64,000 nt of DNA from Lentisalinibacter orientalis (GTDB lineage: Bacteria; Pseudomonadota; Gammaproteobacteria; Steroidobacterales; Woeseiaceae). Under the pieces are notes generated by a model. It ran no database searches and was not told the DNA's origin. It was given only the letters and a program-made list of their open reading frames with translations. Positions 18,301 to 28,600 of this stretch are shown here, piece by piece. The stretch covers positions 1,178,001 through 1,242,000 of the forward strand of contig NZ_JAPDRJ010000001.1 of assembly GCF_040706535.1 (NCBI RefSeq). Reading direction: 5' to 3'. Made by a program: the position numbers and the translations under genes. Position 1 is the stretch's first letter; the number at the start of each line of letters is the position of its first letter.

Positions 18301-19079
18301 TGAAGATCTCGGCCTACGGCCTGCCCATCAAGGTGCTGGCGGCGGATATCACGATCGAGAAGCTGTATCTCGGCTTCACGCTGGAAGGCAACGAGGACGG
18401 CCCGGGGCCGGCGCTGCTGCCCATCGGGGTGTTCGGCGGCATCAATACCATCGGCGAGATCGGCTTCAGTGACGCCATCGTCTTCGACCCGGGCTTCGCC
18501 GCCGGGCTCGGCGAGCTGCAGACCTACGTCGGCGCCACGGCCGGTGCCTCGTTCAGCGGCCTCACCGCCGACGTGGCCTTCCTCATCGGGCGCGTCTGTC
18601 CGGGCAATACGGTGCTGACGGACCTCGACCCCCAGGTGGAGAAGTTCCTGCCCTCGCTGCCCGCGAGCGGCTTCACCGGCGCGTACATGCGCGGCGGCGC
18701 CACCATTCCCATCATCCCGGGCGGCTGCGCGCTGAACGTCGGCGTCTCTGCGGACTTCGGCCAGTGGATATTCGTGGGTCAGCCGACCGTGCTCGGCGGC
18801 CTGGTCGGCGGCGGTGCCGTCGGCCAGGTGGCCTGCATCGCCGCCATCAAGGGCAAGGTCACCGTGGGCGGCAGCGTCAGCACCGACGGCGACCTGAAAC
18901 TCACCGGCGAGGCGTGGGGCGTGGCCGGCGCCGGGTTCGACTGCGACCCGGGCACCTGGACCAGCGTGCCGCGCAGCCGCAGAGACTCCTGGTGCGGCAC
19001 CGGTGACGTGCAATTCCGCGCCACCTTCGATAACGGCAACTGGCTGTTCGATCCGCCGTCGCCGAAGGCGATCTTCTGA
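12357..19079 (+). CDS. Giant surface lipoprotein A (Calx-beta, MopE-like motif, helical rod), first gene of operon
   Basis: 2240 aa from a GTG at 12357, chosen because AAGAAAGGGTGGG lies upstream and it yields a lipoprotein signal with lipobox LVLAGC (Cys33); the frame is open to 12255. A proline-rich linker (PEPPPEPPAP) follows. Residues about 300-411 are a Calx-beta domain (TSGEDF, EGTETIAVTI). At about 1090-1112, CEDGVDNNSNGFTDENC resembles the MopE metal-binding motif. Residues about 1415-1925 are strongly helical with heptad-like Leu/Ala/Glu runs, suggesting a long amphipathic rod. The last 310 residues return to Gly-rich beta sequence with paired cysteines. It is probably attached to the outer membrane. 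The stop overlaps the next start (TGATG), so translation is coupled. No overall family is recognised. Confidence 0.85.
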   Translation: MLDGTALRHLTKNRGRGASFGLGVVASLVLAGCGGSGGDDYEFPEPPPEPPAPATITISGTVQKGLFDDLDVSAFGFDDGTGGFTDPIAATVTGQDYSVEVQSGQLTLLEATGSFTSEFTGEIVVLDEPLMLLLDTGTQDIDANINLATTLSAELALQELTTTELSAGDLIDQQDALVGDVLGFPEGTDPSQLDFNDITEESDLTDPNLALLIYSGGVVQQLESNELYAGGFGELVDGILAADSLEDAQAALGPLSGLSAGLVYDAAVDNSGYTLPQDLFGGIDTQILTCIAEGTCEWETAPAASVSVSGARVWEASGRARISVRLGEAATEAVIVDVTIASDTATSGEDFIGTVERVTIPAGDSIANVEIPLIIDALAEGTETIAVTIASQTAAYPVYQGSASVSVRNGAPSSLDNQAAADIQVMSFELARICNPALGLGDASCAELTGQESGLGFVEGRVAVGDTLIDLAADCPDPTLCTPQASDWRVDFFLVAESSVGTEGEVPLGPYIYRQESLQLVSEAAKPRTPLVRLDDAALATLAADAQANGWDLSLQARIGADPQVADVIALPSLITVPDTVLVGDTELDIVVVSEVSNGADAGCAESQYAIDANYGQAGFGQPFTSGQLCVDFDAGAADPGPAVMVEGQLDAFGGTAPPDSSAFFLLPDGVYSVLTLDNTNDALRDESSVFPGLFLLPSIIPGGTFVNELHAEGWPFTFRISRFSLTPAGLEIGYSGMRYIMNPGYSSQDPRARGGIVSNDVWYNDVATNTGALILGPDGIDGDVTVPGGPASAGRTAFPKARAEWQTFTQTIDGNALQPAAIGLTSFALEQRTSCSGPDCVTGQADEFEVTGASLLLDGDGYLVGDVSNNGSHAAPRFGARADGSHAWSRPDDLTLQQTLKLAMAGYVIPDDGVPLSGHLLAHLNEPGAPGDIEKYPAGSDAFVDGNYHPAGLSIGPEIYRDAQGIPQTGDGQDVGLLGTALRLDNGVDPAFSLDSAPAVKYVIRNAGITGVFNVRSAGLGGAAPQFYGYDLDLTRFAVRAVDNVLDDYTWIDGRLALQGDAGGPSGLDIHFTNLEIDCSARLGNVDLLYERCEDGVDNNSNGFTDENCSPVLYSWKTPTDIFAAGFDGGSVGEVCAVGRQDFFLQHQMNFAALDKPVAFDTFWDPTGSLSDQRSGELATYRFDRSDEGQGFPVRTNGAELGAASVDGDGYGWLTLGNTQVGVPFWNSLEADLRIANQRRFSEVAAEPTVVLPQGKLASRTQAQRNRDLLEEAIQDGENDDTLNLTARYEWGRTGFGFQLPVYYQPWQLDSGNSDEDARGLQSRFLGRDLTYDLFVLDARAGINFIEPDRTKLSFGASADFTRLEGLSIQIDITDPDSAAAVDRTLEDLGIINGPLLEPALTDFLDTVNVVNRYAGRGMDELLQRGIEASLEEIGEATAPLTPNNQDPFVTASELLAKVQGVPQQAIGLIRSEIERPLASRLLGLENEMRTELAAAEQLIRNLPQGLQGEQLEAALADLDELRGVLDEVRAAVAEVDARAGDAITQVEDLTNEAADQLAALRQATLDVDLAVSQAVTFADRACRDGITPGGEGNGYLEDVAVRVSAVRDVADVIRNTNRIFDAAETLAKNEDVKRRLATARQRIRNATEELLEFVGAADQAVRDVICQTDDAQTVLLRVFDLTRDIRSRIDQLEPTLAAIAPPLNALKDARQLLSDRILTPITTLEETLEAIGAEGDNFNGDQLVALIECSLYNATNAGPRCSGLNGPLDVQGEFGINRIAVDDPQSTTDRDLAGLVFGTALGALGAELDEAQGILVSWTEDTLPGAYMTPDELRRLLATEIMRTQPVRDLRLAMDRHFAEIGTSLNGIVLQYTDQLNEVIREALASVTGPVNDALAEATAVVRAIPLQAAEVNGFATIAGNELERAHISAGWTMRGSGDGDSTTFGAALDAESWSARNIDPDLNTPTACAVGESESLLDVKISAYGLPIKVLAADITIEKLYLGFTLEGNEDGPGPALLPIGVFGGINTIGEIGFSDAIVFDPGFAAGLGELQTYVGATAGASFSGLTADVAFLIGRVCPGNTVLTDLDPQVEKFLPSLPASGFTGAYMRGGATIPIIPGGCALNVGVSADFGQWIFVGQPTVLGGLVGGGAVGQVACIAAIKGKVTVGGSVSTDGDLKLTGEAWGVAGAGFDCDPGTWTSVPRSRRDSWCGTGDVQFRATFDNGNWLFDPPSPKAIF

Positions 19080-22000
19080 TGGGTAGCAGCATGCTCGATA
19101 TCCGTAACTCGTTCGCCGCTGCCATCGCCGCGCTGCTCGCGGCCGCGGCGCTCTTCTCCGCAACGGCGGCACAGGCAGCCGAGAGCCAGTTCTACTTCCT
19201 CGGCCGGGTGGTCGTGAACGACGCGGTGCAGCCGGCACGCACCGAGGTCTACCTGCGCTGGGACGTGCTGGAGGGGCAGCTGCCGCCCGACGTCACCGCC
19301 TTCCGCGTGGTGCGTAACGGTACGGCCGTCGAGCCGGACTTCCCCGCGCTGACGGTGAAGCCGGTGCAGGAGATCGCGGCCCTCTACCAGGAGCCGGGTC
19401 AGACGCGTCGCAGGCTCGAGACCATCACCCGTCTCGCGGAACTCGCCAGCGATGCCGGCCGTCCGTTCTCCGCCAACCAGTTCGCCGGCGAGCTGCATGC
19501 GCTGATCGACCCGGCATCGGGTACTTTCAACCCGCTCTGGGCCATGCTCGGCTCGCGCACGGACTTCAACGTCGCGCGTGCCCGCAACCGCGCCTGGATA
19601 GACACCGCGCCGGCCGGGGCCGGCGGCGGCGATATCGCCGGTTACGAGCTGCTGGCCGTGAACGCGGCGGGCGCCACCGTGAAGGTGGGCGAAGTCCGGA
19701 TCGACCTGACACAGGTGCAGCAGCCGCTCGGGGCCACGGAGTTCCGACAGATCCGCTATACGGACTATCGCTGCGACCTGCCGGAGTCCGGCAAGGACCA
19801 TTTCACCGTAATGCTCGACTGGGCCGCCCCGGGAGCCGACGTCGTCACCGACCGCGTGGCCGCGCAGACCTATATCGCCGGTTTCGACATCTACCGCACG
19901 ACCGAGAACCTCGACCCCTCCGTGGCGACCCCGCCGGCCCGCGACATCGCGGCGCTGGCGGCAGGCGCCGGGGTGGACAGCCGCGGCCGGCCGCAGATAC
20001 CGGGTGTCGAGAAGGTCAACGTCTCGCTGATCGTGGATCCGGGCAAACGCGTCGTCGACCCGGACTGGCTGGCGGCCCGGGACCGGCTGCGCGAGGCCGG
20101 CGTCGACCTGCCGGACGTGCCCGAGGAGCAGGTGCCCGTCGAGCCCAAGTGGCTGGAGGCGCGTGACACGCTGGCCCGCGCGGGCGTGCGGCCGGGCGAC
20201 CGCCGCGCCTACTATCTGGTGCCCCGTGATTTCACGGGCAGCTACGGCCCCACGGCCGCGACGATCGTGCAGGTGCCGTACCTGACCCGGCCGCCGGCGC
20301 CCTGGAACGTGCGCACCTTCCCGGACCGCACCAGCCCGGATCTAACCGGCGCCCCCGAGACGCTCGCGCTCACCTGGGACGAGGTGAATGTCGATACCTA
20401 CGCCGACGCCTATACCGGCACGCGGCTGTTCTGCAACGTGATCGAGGCGACCACCACCGGCTTGCTGGAATATGCGCCGCTGGGCGGCAACTGTGCGGCG
20501 GGCCGGAACAACAGCGTACGGCTGGACGTGAACCGCTACCGCGTCTACCGCTTCACCGATTTCGACGTGGCCGGCCGCTTCCGCGACAGCGACGGCGACG
20601 GCGTCGAGGACAAGGCCGAGGTGCCGGACCTCGACGGCAACGGGCGCTATGACCTGTTCGAGCGCAGCCTCGGCAGCCAGTGCGACGCCACCCGGCAGCC
20701 GGACGGCGCGCCGAACTACCTGATCTGGCCGGCGACGAACAGCGGCGCCGAACTCTCGATTCCCCGCCTGTTCAATCCGAACGCCCGGCCCGTGGTGCGG
20801 CTGCGGGACCGCGTGCCTGCCTTCGTCGAGCGGGATTCCCAGGGCAACATCGTGCAGGACAACCGGGATGCCGTGTACTGGTACCGCATCGCCTCGGAGG
20901 CGGTCACGCCGGCTGCGCCGGTGGGACGGCTGAGCCACCTGAGTTCGCCCCAGCGCGGCATCTTCCCTGACCGGGATCCGCCGCCGCCGCCGCTGGTCGA
21001 CGTGGAGAAGCCGGGAGAGGTCGTGCGCGGCTGCCGCGCCGAGACCGATCCGAACGCGGCCTGGAGCTTCGAGGAGGAGATCAGCAGCGACAAGGACGAG
21101 AAGGGCACGAGCTTCACGATCAGCTGTGCCTCGGGCTCTTACACTGCCTCCTCTCTCCTGTCGCCCAACACGAACCAGTGTCAGCAGATCGCGTCCCAGT
21201 GCGAGAACCAGGACGTGGTGATCGAGTTCCCGGCCACGGAGAAGACCGGCGGCGTGGCCTGCGATGTGGCGATTCCGGAGAACATCGACTTCTGTAAGAC
21301 GGGCAGCGTCCGCCTCGTACCGGAACTCGTCGACGACCTGGTTCCCGCCGAGGCCGGCGACCTCGTGCCCGGCGGCGTGACGGTAACGGTGAACCAGCCC
21401 GACGACCCGACCAGCCGCACCTGCATTGCCCTGTTCGAGAACATGGACGGCACTTCCACCCGCGTCGGCAGCACCTGCGATCCGGGCGGACTCATCAACT
21501 ATCGGCCCCGCGGCGGGCAGTTCTGCGGCTACGCCATCGCCAGCGACGAGAACAACAACATCTCGGCGGTGGTGCACATCCCGTGCACGCTGGCGCCGTC
21601 GAATCCGAAGCCGCCGGCGCCGCCGCAGATACTGACCTTCGCCGTCGACGACTCGCTGGCCCGCTTCACCTTCCGGCTGCCGGCCGAGGAGGTGGCGACG
21701 ACGCTGGCGCGGCTGGACTACGAGCCGCCCGGCGGCGAGACCAGGCGCTCGGTCGAGAGTATCCCCGTAATGGCGGAGGAGCCGGGCGCCAGCGTGAGCT
21801 TCAACGTGCCCGTCGATCCCCGGCAGGGCAGCAGGGACCGTTTCTGCCTCAGCCTGCTCTCGGTAGGCCGCGATGACGGCAACGGCCGGGCGCGCACGTC
21901 GGACTGGACCACGGAGCGCTGCTTCACCCGCACGGCCGGCGGCGAGGACCTGCCCGAGTATCTGCCCTGGCCGCTGGTGACCGGTGTGCCCCAGGGAGAG

Positions 22001-22606
22001 CCGCTGGCGGCGGGTTTCATCACCGGCTTCCGCCAGCTGCAGCCTTTCCTCGCGCTGGAGCTCACGCAGACGCCCGCGCTGCTGCCGGCGCCGAACGGCA
22101 TCCAGGATTTCCCCGACTGCCAGCTGCTGCGGCCGGGGCAGGGCAACGTCACCGACCCGGTGGTGCCCGATATCGCCGAGCGCAACTTCGATACCTACCA
22201 GTGCCTTTCCGGCGGGCTCGCGCGGAGCCGCTCGGCCATCGCCGAAGCACTGGATTTCATTCTGTACCGGCAGAGTCGGGTCCAGGGCAGTGCGGAGCCG
22301 CCCTCCGACTGGATCCAGATCTCGCCGCTGATCGACTACGTGCATTTCGACCGCGAGGTCATCGAGATCTCGGACCGCAACATCTCCATCTGGACGCTGA
22401 ACGATCCGTACATCGAGCTGGTGGACAATAGCGATTTCACGGGTGCGGGTGTCGCCGTCTGGTTCGTCGATCGCTATCCGTTCCGCCTGTCGCGGGACAA
22501 CGCGGGTGCCGAGCCCTACGAGTGGCGGTACCAGGCGGTGTACTTCGACGAGAACCAGGCGCCGGTGGAGTGGCGGGTCAGCGACTGGGTGGGAGGGGCC
22601 AACTGA
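19079..22606 (+). CDS. Large exported protein B (fibronectin-like, Cys-rich), second gene of operon
   Basis: 1175 aa. The ATG at 19079 overlaps the stop of gene A as TGATG; an in-frame ATG at 19091 is an alternative start. A Sec signal peptide ends near AAQA/AES. Several segments look like fibronectin III or Ig-like beta domains, for example PPAPWNVRTFPDRTSP followed by LALTWDEVN. An imperfect duplication is visible: DPDWLAARDRLREAG and, about 30 residues later, EPKWLEARDTLARAG. A calcium-loop-like stretch, DSDGDGVEDKAEVPDLDGNG, precedes a cysteine-rich central part. No enzyme motif was found. Its coupling to lipoproteins A and D suggests a shared exported complex. Confidence 0.85.
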   Translation: MGSSMLDIRNSFAAAIAALLAAAALFSATAAQAAESQFYFLGRVVVNDAVQPARTEVYLRWDVLEGQLPPDVTAFRVVRNGTAVEPDFPALTVKPVQEIAALYQEPGQTRRRLETITRLAELASDAGRPFSANQFAGELHALIDPASGTFNPLWAMLGSRTDFNVARARNRAWIDTAPAGAGGGDIAGYELLAVNAAGATVKVGEVRIDLTQVQQPLGATEFRQIRYTDYRCDLPESGKDHFTVMLDWAAPGADVVTDRVAAQTYIAGFDIYRTTENLDPSVATPPARDIAALAAGAGVDSRGRPQIPGVEKVNVSLIVDPGKRVVDPDWLAARDRLREAGVDLPDVPEEQVPVEPKWLEARDTLARAGVRPGDRRAYYLVPRDFTGSYGPTAATIVQVPYLTRPPAPWNVRTFPDRTSPDLTGAPETLALTWDEVNVDTYADAYTGTRLFCNVIEATTTGLLEYAPLGGNCAAGRNNSVRLDVNRYRVYRFTDFDVAGRFRDSDGDGVEDKAEVPDLDGNGRYDLFERSLGSQCDATRQPDGAPNYLIWPATNSGAELSIPRLFNPNARPVVRLRDRVPAFVERDSQGNIVQDNRDAVYWYRIASEAVTPAAPVGRLSHLSSPQRGIFPDRDPPPPPLVDVEKPGEVVRGCRAETDPNAAWSFEEEISSDKDEKGTSFTISCASGSYTASSLLSPNTNQCQQIASQCENQDVVIEFPATEKTGGVACDVAIPENIDFCKTGSVRLVPELVDDLVPAEAGDLVPGGVTVTVNQPDDPTSRTCIALFENMDGTSTRVGSTCDPGGLINYRPRGGQFCGYAIASDENNNISAVVHIPCTLAPSNPKPPAPPQILTFAVDDSLARFTFRLPAEEVATTLARLDYEPPGGETRRSVESIPVMAEEPGASVSFNVPVDPRQGSRDRFCLSLLSVGRDDGNGRARTSDWTTERCFTRTAGGEDLPEYLPWPLVTGVPQGEPLAAGFITGFRQLQPFLALELTQTPALLPAPNGIQDFPDCQLLRPGQGNVTDPVVPDIAERNFDTYQCLSGGLARSRSAIAEALDFILYRQSRVQGSAEPPSDWIQISPLIDYVHFDREVIEISDRNISIWTLNDPYIELVDNSDFTGAGVAVWFVDRYPFRLSRDNAGAEPYEWRYQAVYFDENQAPVEWRVSDWVGGAN

Positions 22607-25600
22607 TGCGCAGGGCAAGGACCATCTCGCCGGCACCGGCCGCGGCTGCGCTGCTGCTGGCCGGTCTCTCGGGAATAGCAGGCGCCCAGGAGGCGGCGAG
22701 CCCGCTGTTCAACGGCGACACGGCCAACCTCTGGCTGGTGGACCCGCAGACGGGCCAGGTCACCGGCTACAGCGACGGCGCGTGGCTGAACCAGGTCACG
22801 AAGGATTACGCCAGCCTGCTCGGCATCGGCGTAGGCGACCCGGTCCTCATCAACACCCTGCCGTCGAGCACGGTTCCCATGACGTCCGGGCAGCCGGCGG
22901 TGTCGTTGATCGGCATCGGCGACGCCGCGCTCGTGCTCGGCGCCGGCGATGCGGGCGGCCACCGCGACCTCGTGATCAACCCGGCCGGCGGCGACTACAC
23001 CGGCACCGTCGCCGTGACCATCGGTGTCAGCGCCGAACGGCTGGCTGCCGCCGACCACTCGCTCAGCTGGAGCGTCACCGACACGGCCACCACCACTGTC
23101 GTGCGCAGCGACACCGTGGCGATCGCGCAGAGCGACGAAGTCGTCGGCGAGAACGGCTACTACCAGGAGGTGCTCTACCTGGTGGATAACGGCAGCTTCT
23201 CGGTGCAGGCGCAGCTGAGCTCCGGCGGCAGCGTGGTCGCCACGGATCAGGCCACTTTCAACCTGGTCATCGACCCCTCCCAGCAGCGCCGCGACACCGA
23301 CGGCGACGGCATACCCGACGCGGTCGAGATCGACATGGGCCTGAATCCGCTCGAGGACGACTGGACCGCCGATACCGACGGCGACGGCTGGAGCGAGTTC
23401 GACGAGTGGCTGCGCCGCTACTGCCTCGACCCGGCCACCGGCGCGCCGGTCACGGGCGACACCAGCTGCCTCGACGCAGCGGGACTGCCGCTGGACTCCG
23501 ATGCGGACAACTGGTCGGACTTCGACGAGATCCTGCGCGGTACCAACCATCTCGACCCGGAACCACAGCTCGGCGAGCCGGTGACCGGCATCGATCTCGG
23601 CGACGGCTCGGGCGGCACTACGGGCGGCACCCCCAACGTCGATTACCAGTTGTTCGAGCCGGGCAGCCCCACCCGGGTTCAGGACGCGACGTTCTGCACG
23701 GACGGCGACATCTTCTACTTCGACCTGCGGTTCTTCGCCGAGGCCGACGACGTCGAGGGCTACGACATCGTCGTCGGCGTCGGCGCCGACGGCTTCCCCT
23801 TCCGTTCGGGCGAGGAAGCGATCCGCGTGAACTTCGGCGAGCAGACGCAGATCACCCGCCAGGAGCCCATCGTTCGCAGCTCGCCGAAGGACACCGGCGA
23901 ATTCCCGCCAGACCGCTGGCTGGACGGGCCCATCGCCGATTTCAGCATCGAATCGATATCTGGCTCGAACTGGCGGATCTACGGCAGCGTACCGGTAGGT
24001 ACCGAGCCGTTCGCTCCGGGTGACAGCGTCTCCACCTTCGCGCTGCGCGCGTTCGTCAGCGGCAATTCGAGCGGTGGCAACTACGTCGTCTCGGCCGATC
24101 CGGCCGATTGCACCGGCGAGGTGTCGGCTCCCGAACCGGATGGCACCCTGGCGACCGAATTCGACGAGCAGCAGCGTCTGCGCTTCAAGGACTTCCCCGC
24201 AGCCAGCCGGCTGTACGAGGTGGAGCGCACCGTGGCGCCGGGCGCCGGCAGCCTGGTGACGCCGCCGCCGGCCGCGGTGACCGCCGGCCAGCAGAGCGCG
24301 GGCGCGGCCGCCGCCGACCCCTACCCCGGCATCGTGGTGCAGAGTTTCACGGCGAGCGCCGATAACCTCGCCGGCGTCGACGTGGCGGTCACGGCTATGG
24401 CGGACGAGACCCGGACGCTCGACGACATCACGCTGAATGTCTGGCAGGGCTCGCTGCGCGACGGCGAGCTGCTGGTGTCGCGGACGCTGGAGGACGTGCC
24501 GATCGATCCGGGCACCGCGCTGCCGGTCAGTTTCCGCTTCGAGCCGGTGGCTCTGCAGCCGGGCCAGCCGGTGTACCTGGAGTTCCGCAAGAGCGCGGCC
24601 GCGCTGCAGACGACCGGCGCCGATACGCTGGCCGGAGGCGGCGTGGTGGAGATCGACGGCGCGGCGGTGGCGGGCGATACGGACCTCGTCTTCACGCTGT
24701 TCAACGACACCGCCTTCGCCAACGGCATCGGCGGCACCCGGCAGGGCATGCGCTGGTGGAACGTGGCGGCCGCGGACCTGGCAGGGCGCGTGGCCTTCGA
24801 CGCCGCTACCCTGTTGCGGGACGACGAGATCACCGCTGCCGGGCTGACGGCGGATCAGATCGCGCCGCGCCGTCGCATGAGCGGCGTCGGTGCGGCCCTG
24901 GCAGCCGACGATCTGCCCGAGATGCGGCTGCCCGCCGGCGACAGCCTGGTGCTGGGCGCGGTGCACCGCTACGCGCCGCCGGCCGAAACGGCGTGGGAGC
25001 GGCCTCTCGGCTACAGCCGCGTCTACAAGCTGTGGCTGCCGCGGGAGTCCGACGTGACCCCGGTGGACATGCTCACGGAGCGGGGCGAGGGCACCTGGAC
25101 GACGCCGGACGAGTGGCGCGCGGCATTCGTCGACTTCCTCGCCGTCCGGCTGGTGCTGCCCGCCACGCCGGTGCTGGACGAGGCCAGCACCCTCGAAGTC
25201 GCCGTGATCGAGTCCGCACTCAGCGAGGAGGCGCGGCTGGCCGGCGACGAGGACCTGCAGATCCTCACCCGCGTGTTCCAGCCGGGCCAGCCGGTGTACG
25301 AGTGGCTGCCCGCGGAGCCGGTGTTCGGCGGCCTGTCCGGCGAACCTTCGCCCTACGTGACCGAATGGGAGGATGCCCTCGGCGCACTCGGCGCGGACGA
25401 CTTCACCCTGGACGACAGCCACGCCGAAGTGGTCGCGGCCCTGGCCACCGGCAATCCGCTGGCGACGCTGGGCGAGTGGCTGCGAGCGCGTTTCTACGCC
25501 GGCGTGCCCGGGACGCGCTCGGACGATTACATGGCGGCGCAGTTGCGCCGCAGTTTCGACGGCAGCTGCCTCATACGGGCGGAGCTCGTGCCCATCCTGC

Positions 25601-28600
25601 AGGCCGACGAGGCGGACTGGAATGCGTTCCTCGATCGCTGCCCGGTATGGTTTGACGAGGCGGAGCTGACGGCAAGGCTCGAGGCCGACCGGGAGCGCCG
25701 TTACCAGGTGCGGCTGAATCTGCTGCCCGGCGCCGCGCCCGAGATACAGGCGGACGCCACCCTGCTCGTCCGCGACAGCGATTCGGACGCCGACGGCTTC
25801 GTGAACATCGCCGAGGTGGGCGTGCCGGTGGACCGGCTGACCCTGCCCTGGGTGACGGACAGCGATGCCGACGGCGTGGCCGACGGCGCAGATCCCTGCC
25901 CGAATGACGCCTTCGACGAATGCAGCGACAACCCGGTGCTGCCGACGGTGACGGTGGAGGCCGACTTCGTCGTCTTCGAACCCGCCGGTCCGGGTGGCAG
26001 CGCGCTGGTCGCCGTGCAACTCAACCGCATGTACGACGAGGCGGTCACCGTCTGCTACGAGGCCTTCGTCGATGTGGCGGACACTGCCACGGCCGGCGAG
26101 GATTTCCAGGCCGTCACGGGCTGCGTGACCATCGAGCCCGGCCAGATGAGCGCGCTCATCGAGGTGCCGATATTCGCCGACGGCGTCGACGAGGGCGCCG
26201 AGTCGTTCTCCGTGCGCATCACCAGCGCCGACAACGCCACCGTGGCCGACGACGGGGTCGTGCTGGTCACGCTGAACGATACCGAGGCCTCCGCACTGCC
26301 GCCGGACGTGCTGCTGGCGAGCACTGCTCTCGTCGCCGACGAGCGCGAGCCGGTCACCCTGGACGCCTCCGGCAGTACCGACCCGAACGGCGAGACGCTC
26401 AGCTATTCCTGGGCGCAGATCGATACCGGCGCACCGACGGTACCGCTCCAGGGAGACAACACGAGCCAGGCCACGTTCACGGCGCCGGTCACCCTGCAGC
26501 CGCTGGACCTCGAGTTCGAGGTGGTGGTCACCAACCAGTCGGGCCTGGCGGATATCGGCCAGGTCACCGTCACGGTGAATCCGGTCAACGACCCGCCGTT
26601 CGTCGCGGCCGCGCCCTTCGCGCAGGTCGTTAGCGGTGACACCTTCGAGTGGACCTATGAGCAGCTGCTCGCCTTCGCCGAGGATCCGGACGAGGATATC
26701 CTCACGATCGGCGCGATCCTCCGCCAGCCCTCCATCGGCCGGGTCGAGGACACCGGCACGGGCTTCCTCTATTCGTCGACGACCGAGCCCGTGCTGGCGC
26801 TCGATCAGGTGAACGATGCGGGCGTCAGCGGCGGCATCGGCACGCCGGTGGTGCAGACCTTCGTGCCGCAGCAGACCAATCTCGCCGGCGTAGACGCCTA
26901 TCTGAACGGGACGTCGGAGCTGACGGCGGACGTCACCCTCAACGTCTGGTTCGCGGGTGCCGTCGGTGTCGGCGAACCGCTGGCGACCGCGACCATCACG
27001 GATCACCCGCGCCTCACCGAGATCCCGTTCCGTTTCGATCCGATACCGGTCGTGCCGGGTCAGGCCTATGCGCTGGAGTTCCGTTTCTCCACGCTGCTGA
27101 TCGGTACCACCGGCGACGGCTACGCCGATGGCGAGGTCGTGGGCCGCACCGGTTCGGACGTATTCTTCCGCACCTATTACGACGAGGCCTTCGTCCCGTC
27201 GGTGCCACTCGCGGACCAGGTGAGCGGGGGCACCATCAGCGGCGGCCTCGGCGATCCGGTGGTACAGACCTTCGTGCCGCAGCAGGCGTCGCTGACCGGC
27301 ATCGACGCCTTCCTGAGTGGCACGGGCGCGTTCTCTTCCGACGTCACCGTCAACGTCTGGCCGCGGTCTGCGCTGCGGGTCGGTGAGCCGCTCGTCACCG
27401 CCACCCTGCCGGACGTGCCGCGCGGCACGTTAATGGAGTTCCGCTTCGGCGCGGTGCCCGTCGTCCCCGGCACCGAGTACGCCATGGAGTTCATCATCGC
27501 CGACGCGCTGGTCATGGGCGCCGTCGTGCCCGGACAGTATCCCGACGGCGCGGTCATCGAGGGCGGCGGTAACCTCTTCAATGGCGGCGTGGACCTGCTG
27601 TTCACCACCTATTACGACGCCGCTTTCACGCCTGCCAACCTGCTGGCCGGCCGTCTGTCCGATCCGCAGATCGTGAGCTGGGAGGTGTTCGCCGACGGCG
27701 GCCTGGTGGTCCTGTCCGAGACCGGCGCGGCCGAGGACTTCGCCGGCACCGATCGGGTGGTCGCCTATGACCTCTCGACGCGCACGCGCAGCCTGGTGCT
27801 CGAGGCCGCTGCCGAAGGCTTCAGCACGGTCCGCGGCGCGCCGGCCGCCTGGTTCCTCGCCGGCGGCGAGCTGTTCCGCTACGACCCGGCGGCGGCCGAG
27901 ACGCTGATCTCCGTGGTGCCGCCGGAGAGCCTGGCGGGTGTGCTGATCACCGAAACGGCGGTCGACCCGCGCACCGGCGATCTGCACTACTGCGGCCCGG
28001 ATCCGGCGGCCGGCGAGAACCGCTGGTACCGGGTGGACGCGGCCGACGGCACGGTCTCTGCGCCCTACGGCAGCTGCGCCGGCAGTGTGCCGATGCGAAG
28101 CGTCGTGGTGGACCAGCGCTACTGCGCGCTGCTCGGCGAGTTCGGGCTCTGGTGCACCGAGCCGGGCGGCAACGAGTTCACCACCGTGTTCACGAAGGCC
28201 GATTTCGGCGCCACCGCCACGGACGACACGCTGCTCGGCATCGAGCAGACCGGTGAGACGGCCCTGCTGTTCGCAAGCCTCGAGGAGGCCGGCGGCGAGC
28301 CGATCGGCTTCGCCACTTTCCTCATCGAGCCGAATGCCTTCGTGGTCGATCAGATCAGCGGCGAGACGCTGCTCGAGCCGGCCGCGCTGATCGAGACGCT
28401 GTCACCCATCGACGTGGCGCCCGAAACGGTGGTCATGCCGGACGGCCGGGTGGTCATGGTCGTCGCGCCGTCCGCACGGAAGGGGAACAACGGCGATCCG
28501 CTTTCCATGCTGACCTGGTCGGGCGATCCGGCGGACGGCACGGTGGCCGAGCTGAACATCGGCGTATTCCCGGCGTTGAGTAACCACATGGGTGCGCTGG

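Noticed and set aside
16320..19238. 972-codon minus-strand frame opposite gene A
   Set aside because: Composition typical of an antisense GC-rich frame; no recognisable domains and no room for a promoter.
22516..27006. 1496-codon open frame on the minus strand across genes B/C
   Set aside because: Antisense shadow of a high-GC gene: Arg/His/Ala/Val-rich, no motif, no ribosome site. The plus strand has signal peptides, domains and coupled starts.
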